Shown here: piece by piece, positions 5,337 to 9,400 of the stretch | How positions within the stretch are numbered: the first letter of the stretch is position 1 | How the letters are laid out: every line of letters begins with the position of its first letter | Assembly (NCBI GenBank): GCA_028876585.1 | Contig: JAGWRL010000176.1 | Span: 1 to 9,400 of the forward strand | From: Pseudomonadota bacterium | GTDB taxonomy: Bacteria; Pseudomonadota; Alphaproteobacteria; Rhizobiales; Beijerinckiaceae | DNA length: 9,400 nt | Reading direction: 5' to 3' | Notes under the pieces: model-generated | The model's input: the letters and a program-made list of their open reading frames with translations, nothing else | Databases searched by the model: none | Told to the model about the DNA's origin: nothing | Made by a program: the position numbers and the translations under genes

Positions 5337-7834
5337 CCGCGCAGCGCGGCATTGTCCGCGTCATAGGGGCTGTCGCCGATCACCCGCGCGGCGTAATCCT
5401 CGCCGAGCACGCGCACCGTCACTTGCGTCCCTTCAACCGCCAGTTCCGGCTTGACCATCGCCAGCGCCAGCGATTTGCCGGTGCGCCAACCATAGCCGCC
5501 CGAGGTGGTGCGACCCACCGCGACGCCGTCCTTGAGCACCGGCTCCGAGCCGCGCGCGTCGAAATCCTTCACACCAGACAGTTCCAGCGTCACCAGTTTG
5601 TTGGCGAAGCCCTTGTCGCGCCACCGCAGCAGCGCATCCTTGCCCAGGAACTCTTTCTTCATGTCGACGAAGCGGGCGAGCTCCGATTCCAGCGCCGCAT
5701 ATTCGATCGAGAGTTCGCGCCCCACCAGCTTGTAGGATTTCTCCAACCGCAGCGAATCCATGGCGCGGATGCCGAACGGCTTGATGCCGAATTCGGCGCC
5801 CGCCTGCATCAGCGCGTCGAAGATATAGTTCTGCATCTCGATGGGATGATGGATCTCATAACCCAATTCGCCGATGAAATTGACGCGCAGGGCGAGGACG
5901 CCGGCGGCGCGGATCGACAGCGACCGCGCCGTCAACCAGGGGAAGGCGGCGTTCGACACGTCGATGTCGGCGACCTTGGCCAGCACCGCGCGCGAGCGCG
6001 GCCCGGCGAGCACCAGCACGCCATATTGCGTCGTCACCTTGTCGATGCGCACCGAGCCGTCGGTCGGCGCCAGCCGCAGCAGCGAATCGTAATCATGCGT
6101 CTCCAGCGCGCCGGCGGAGATCAGATAGAAGCGATCGCGCCCGGTGCGCGTCAGCGTGAATTCGGCGCGCACGCCGCCTTGTTTGGTGAGCAGATAAGTG
6201 AGCGTGACGCGGTTGACCGCCTTGGGGATCTTGTTGGTGAGGATCGAGTCGAGCCATGCTTCCGCCCCCGGCCCCGACACCTCGAACTTGGCGAAAGCCG
6301 ACATGTCCTGCAAGCCGACATTCTCATGCACGTTGCGGCATTCCGCGCCGATGAAAGCGAAGTCGTTGGAGCGGCGAAAGCTCCACCTTTCGCGCGGCGC
6401 GTCGCCTTTCGGGTGGTTCTCGTTCAGCAGCACGTCAGGCTTGTCGAGATCCGCCGCGCTCAACGCGTAATCGACCGGCGCGAAGAAATTGGGCCGCTCC
6501 CAGCCATAGACCGAGCCGAACACCGCGCCGAGCGCCTTCATGCGATCATAGCAAGGCGTCTGCCGCAGCGGCCGCGCCGCGCCGCGCTCCTCGTTGGGAT
6601 AATGGACCGTGAACACCTTGGCGTAGGCTTCCTCGTTCTTCTCGATCAGATAACCATGCTGCGCGTAAGGACCGAAGCGACGCGGATCGACGCCGAGCAT
6701 GTCAACCGACGGCTCGCCCTCGACGATCCATTCCGCCAATTGCCAACCGGCGCCGCCGGCCGCCGTCACGCCGAACGAATGGCCCTCGTTGAGCCAGAAA
6801 TTGCGCAGACCCGGCGCCGGTCCGACGATCGGCGACCCGTCCGGGGTGTAAGCGATGGCGCCATTGTAAACCTTCTTGACGCCGACCTCGCCAAACACCG
6901 GCACGCGCGCGATCGCGGTCTCGATATAAGGTCCGAGCCGCTCCAGATCCTCCTGAAACAACTCATATTCGCTGTCCTTCGACGGACCCTGCACGTAGCA
7001 GGCCGGCGCGCCGATCTCATAAGGTCCGAGCAGCAGGCCGCCCGCCTCCTCGCGCATGTACCAGGACGAATCCGATTCGCGCAGCACGCCCATCTCTGGC
7101 AAGCCCTTGGCGCGGCGCGCCTGAATCTCGGGGATCGCCTCGGTGACGATATATTGATGCTCGACCGGGATCACCGGCACGTTGAGCCCGACCATGCGCC
7201 CGGTCTGGCGCGCGAAATTGCCGGTCGCCGAGATCACGTGCTCACAAACAATCTCGCCCTTGTCGGTGACGATCTTCCATTCGCCGCTCGCCAGACGCTC
7301 GATCGACGTCACGGTGGTGTTGCGGTTGATCTCCGCGCCGCGTTCGCGCGCGCCGCGCGCCAGCGCCTGCGTCAGGTCGGCCGGCTGGATGTAGCCGTCC
7401 TGCGGATGCTGGATCGCGCCGAGCAGGCCCTCGACATTGCACAGCGGCCAGATCTCCTTCACCTCGTCGGGCGTCAGGAATTTGACCTCGACGCCGCCGA
7501 TGGTGGCCGCCACGCCGGCATAATATTTGTATTCGTCGAGCCGGTCGCGCGTGCGCGCCAGTCGGATGTTCGACACTTGCCGGAAGCCGACGTCGAGCCC
7601 GGTCTCGGCGCCCAATTTGCCATAAAGCCCGACCGAATATTTGTGCAACTGCCCGACCGAATAGGACAGGTTGAACAGAGGCAGCAGGCCGGCGGCATGC
7701 CAGGTCGAGCCGGAGGTCAACTCCTTGCGCTCGATCAGCACGCTGTCGGACCAACCTTTCTTGGCCAGATGATAGAGCGTCGAGACGCCGACGACGCCGC
7801 CGCCGATGACGACCGCGCGAGCATTTGTGCGCAT
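5333..7834 (-). CDS. FAD-dependent dimethylglycine/sarcosine dehydrogenase-like protein with C-terminal GcvT (folate) domains
   Basis: An 833-residue two-part enzyme of the DMGDH/SARDH family. Such enzymes oxidise an N-methyl group with FAD and pass the one-carbon unit to tetrahydrofolate as 5,10-methylene-THF. Residues 6-370 form the DAO-type oxidoreductase: dinucleotide motif IGGGVVG (10-16), and GSTWHAAGL (42-50) whose His46 aligns with the histidine that binds FAD covalently in mitochondrial DMGDH. His226 (PVEHQYIVTE) and Tyr259 match active-site residues known from Arthrobacter dimethylglycine oxidase. Residues 373-428 are the FAO_M linker, 430-700 the GCV_T domain (GELGYEIH 655-662, RAMDSLRLEKSYKL 690-703), and 745-825 GCV_T_C (SGGYGWRTGKSLALAMV). 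No signal peptide, so cytoplasmic. Start ATG at 7834 lies 17 bp after the MttB-like stop, with only a weak GGGGG-type ribosome site. Dimethylglycine, sarcosine or another methylated amine are all possible substrates. Confidence 0.9.
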   Translation of the reverse strand: MRTNARAVVIGGGVVGVSTLYHLAKKGWSDSVLIERKELTSGSTWHAAGLLPLFNLSYSVGQLHKYSVGLYGKLGAETGLDVGFRQVSNIRLARTRDRLDEYKYYAGVAATIGGVEVKFLTPDEVKEIWPLCNVEGLLGAIQHPQDGYIQPADLTQALARGARERGAEINRNTTVTSIERLASGEWKIVTDKGEIVCEHVISATGNFARQTGRMVGLNVPVIPVEHQYIVTEAIPEIQARRAKGLPEMGVLRESDSSWYMREEAGGLLLGPYEIGAPACYVQGPSKDSEYELFQEDLERLGPYIETAIARVPVFGEVGVKKVYNGAIAYTPDGSPIVGPAPGLRNFWLNEGHSFGVTAAGGAGWQLAEWIVEGEPSVDMLGVDPRRFGPYAQHGYLIEKNEEAYAKVFTVHYPNEERGAARPLRQTPCYDRMKALGAVFGSVYGWERPNFFAPVDYALSAADLDKPDVLLNENHPKGDAPRERWSFRRSNDFAFIGAECRNVHENVGLQDMSAFAKFEVSGPGAEAWLDSILTNKIPKAVNRVTLTYLLTKQGGVRAEFTLTRTGRDRFYLISAGALETHDYDSLLRLAPTDGSVRIDKVTTQYGVLVLAGPRSRAVLAKVADIDVSNAAFPWLTARSLSIRAAGVLALRVNFIGELGYEIHHPIEMQNYIFDALMQAGAEFGIKPFGIRAMDSLRLEKSYKLVGRELSIEYAALESELARFVDMKKEFLGKDALLRWRDKGFANKLVTLELSGVKDFDARGSEPVLKDGVAVGRTTSGGYGWRTGKSLALAMVKPELAVEGTQVTVRVLGEDYAARVIGDSPYDADNAALRG
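5336..5350 (+). terminator. Weak terminator-like inverted repeat at the choV 3' end
   Basis: GCCGCGC and GCGCGGC form a 7-bp inverted repeat with a single central A, which can fold as a 6-bp stem with a CAG loop. It begins on the last base of the choV stop codon and lies inside the last codons of the convergent dehydrogenase gene. No T run follows, so any terminator role would be Rho-aided or partial. GC content is high enough that chance formation is possible. Confidence 0.25.
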
Positions 7835-7851
7835 GTTCCAGACCCCCGATG

Positions 7852-9400
7852 TCAGTAGTTGGCGTCAGGCGCCGCCGCCTTCTTGCGTTCGATGAATTCG
7901 CGCAGCGCCTCGTCGACGCCGGCGTCGATAGGCGGCGGGACGTAATCGGCCAGCATCTTCTTCCACAGCGCGTTGGCGCGCATCGCCGCGTCCTTCGACC
8001 CCTCCTCCATCCATTGCTCGACCGAATTGTTGTCGGCGATGCTGGAGCGATAGAACGCGGTCTCGAAATTCGCCTGCGTATGCGCGCAGCCGAGGAAATG
8101 GCCGCCCGGCTCGACCTGATGGAACGCCTCCATGCCCTGGCCATTCTCGCTGAGGTCGATGCCCTTGGCGAGCACGTGCATGGCGCCGAGCTGATCGAAA
8201 TCCATCACGAATTTCTCGTAGGACGCCGATAGCCCGCCCTCCAACCAACCCGCCGCGTGCAGTACGAAATTCGCGCCCGCGAACATGGTGGGCAGCAGCG
8301 TCTGCGCGCTCTCATAAGCCGCCTGCGCGTCGGGAACCTTGCTGGCGCACAGCGAGCCGCCGGTGCGGAACGGCATGTTCATGCGCCGCGCGAGCTGGCC
8401 GGCGCCGTAGATCGCCAGCGCCGCTTCCGGCGTGCCGAAGGTCGGCGCGCCCGATTGCATCGACAGAGTGGACACGAACGTGCCGAACACCACCGGCGCG
8501 CCGGGCCGCGCCAGCTGGCAGAACGCGGTGCCCGCCTGCACTTCCGCCAGCACCTGCGTCAGCGTGCCCGCCACCGTCACCGGGCTCATCGCGCCCGACA
8601 GGATGAACGGCGTGATGATGCAGGCTTGATTGGCCCGCGCATAGGCTTCCGCCGCGCCGAGCATGGTTGAATCCCACACCAGCGGCGAGTTGGCGTTGAT
8701 GAGGCTGGTGCAGACCGTGTTGTTCTCGACAAATTCCTTGCCAAACAGGATCTCGCACATCGCCACGGTGTCGCGCGCGCGGTCGGGATGGGTGACCGAG
8801 CCCATGAACGGCTTGTCGCTGAGCCGCATATGCGCATACACCATTTCGAGATGGCGCTTGTTGACCGGCAGATCGACCGGCTCGCACAACGTGCCGCCGG
8901 AATGATGGATGAACGGCGACAGATAGGCCAGCTTCACGAAATTGCGGAAATCCTCGATCGTGCCGTAGCGCCGGCCACGATCGAGATCATGCACGAAGGG
9001 CGAGCCGTAGTTGGGCGCGAACACCGTCGCCTTGCCGCCAATCTGCACATTGCGCTCGGGGTTGCGCGCATGTTGCGTGTAGAGCGGCGGCGTCGTGGCG
9101 CACAGCTTGCGCGCGAGCCCCTTGGGGAAGCGCACGCGCTCGCCCTTGACGTCGGCGCCCGCTTGGCGGAACCGCTCCAGCGCCGCGGGATAATCGCGGA
9201 ACTCGATGCCGACCTCCTGCAACAGCGTCTCCGCATTCGCCTCGATGGTGGCGAGCCCCTCCTCGCTGAGGATCTCGGTCAGCGGAATCGCGCGGCTGAT
9301 GTAGGGGATCGAGGCCACGCCGCTGCGCGCCCGCGCGGCGCGACGCGCTTCGCGGCCACGCCGGGGTTCGGCGGGCGCGGCGGTTTCCGGCGTTTCGTTC
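7852..9400 (-). CDS. Trimethylamine methyltransferase (MttB) superfamily protein, non-pyrrolysine; 5' end outside the window
   Basis: At least 516 residues of an MttB-superfamily (COG5598) TIM-barrel methyltransferase. Family members move a methyl group from a methylated amine to a corrinoid protein. Typical segments are IPLTEILSEEGLATIEANAE (about 9234-9290), FAPNYGSPF (near 9000-9024), INANSPLVWDSTML (8664-8705), a GTFVSTLSMQSGAPTFG stretch (about 8440-8490), HAAGWLEGGLSASYEKF (8207-8257) and GGHFLGCAHTQANF (near 8065-8106). Archaeal MttB carries an in-frame amber codon for pyrrolysine; this frame has none, so it resembles the MtgB-like branch (glycine betaine and similar substrates). The first start-like codon, GTG at 9316-9318, is probably an internal Val: the frame stays open to the edge and encodes an Arg/Ala-rich leader (for example GREARRAARARSG before VASIPYI), common in rhizobial relatives. 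It precedes and is probably cotranscribed with the dehydrogenase. Substrate unknown. Confidence 0.9.
   Translation of the reverse strand, partial: NETPETAAPAEPRRGREARRAARARSGVASIPYISRAIPLTEILSEEGLATIEANAETLLQEVGIEFRDYPAALERFRQAGADVKGERVRFPKGLARKLCATTPPLYTQHARNPERNVQIGGKATVFAPNYGSPFVHDLDRGRRYGTIEDFRNFVKLAYLSPFIHHSGGTLCEPVDLPVNKRHLEMVYAHMRLSDKPFMGSVTHPDRARDTVAMCEILFGKEFVENNTVCTSLINANSPLVWDSTMLGAAEAYARANQACIITPFILSGAMSPVTVAGTLTQVLAEVQAGTAFCQLARPGAPVVFGTFVSTLSMQSGAPTFGTPEAALAIYGAGQLARRMNMPFRTGGSLCASKVPDAQAAYESAQTLLPTMFAGANFVLHAAGWLEGGLSASYEKFVMDFDQLGAMHVLAKGIDLSENGQGMEAFHQVEPGGHFLGCAHTQANFETAFYRSSIADNNSVEQWMEEGSKDAAMRANALWKKMLADYVPPPIDAGVDEALREFIERKKAAAPDANY

Noticed and set aside
5279..7858. An 859-codon open frame on the plus strand lying opposite the dehydrogenase gene
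   Set aside because: Its codons are in exact register with the sense codons, so it stays open simply because the dehydrogenase gene lacks TTA, CTA and TCA codons, which are rare in GC-rich genomes. Its product is Arg/His/Gln/Asp-rich with no family resemblance.
8257..8670. Short plus-strand frames opposite the MttB-like gene
   Set aside because: Antisense shadows with no ribosome site or family features.

Overview
The window is GC-rich, bacterial chromosomal DNA. Gene order, codon use and protein types suggest an alphaproteobacterium, most likely of the Hyphomicrobiales (Rhizobiales). The ChoXWV proteins look like the rhizobial choline transporter, and TTA, CTA and TCA codons are almost absent. 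The genus cannot be told from the sequence alone. Almost every base is coding; the only real gaps are 143 bp (argB/choX) and 103 bp (choX/choW).

Left block (1-2116, minus strand): a tight housekeeping operon read right to left, argB (N-acetylglutamate kinase), tsaB (partner protein in tRNA t6A synthesis) and rimI (GNAT N-acetyltransferase). tsaB starts 4 bp after argB ends, and rimI overlaps tsaB by 4 bp. A possible start of another gene runs off the left edge.

Middle block (2260-5336, plus strand): a complete choline/betaine-type ABC importer, choX (periplasmic binding protein), choW (permease, TTG start) and choV (ATPase). It is divergent from argB. Two small hairpins separate choX from choW. 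ChoX keeps the residues of the choline-binding aromatic box.

Right block (5333-9400, minus strand): two catabolic genes read right to left. The first is a non-pyrrolysine MttB-superfamily methyltransferase whose true start lies beyond the right edge. The second, 17 bp downstream, is an 833-residue FAD dehydrogenase fused to a folate-binding GcvT-type half, of the dimethylglycine/sarcosine dehydrogenase family. It converges on choV, and the two stop codons share the palindrome CTAG.

Taken together, the middle and right blocks form a plausible quaternary/tertiary methylamine module: ChoXWV imports choline or a betaine, the MttB-like protein may remove a methyl group, and the dehydrogenase oxidises an N-methyl group and passes the one-carbon unit to tetrahydrofolate. 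The pairing is inferred from proximity. No corrinoid protein, corrinoid reactivator, betaine aldehyde dehydrogenase or regulator lies in the window. I found no RNA gene, insertion sequence, CRISPR array or prophage trace.
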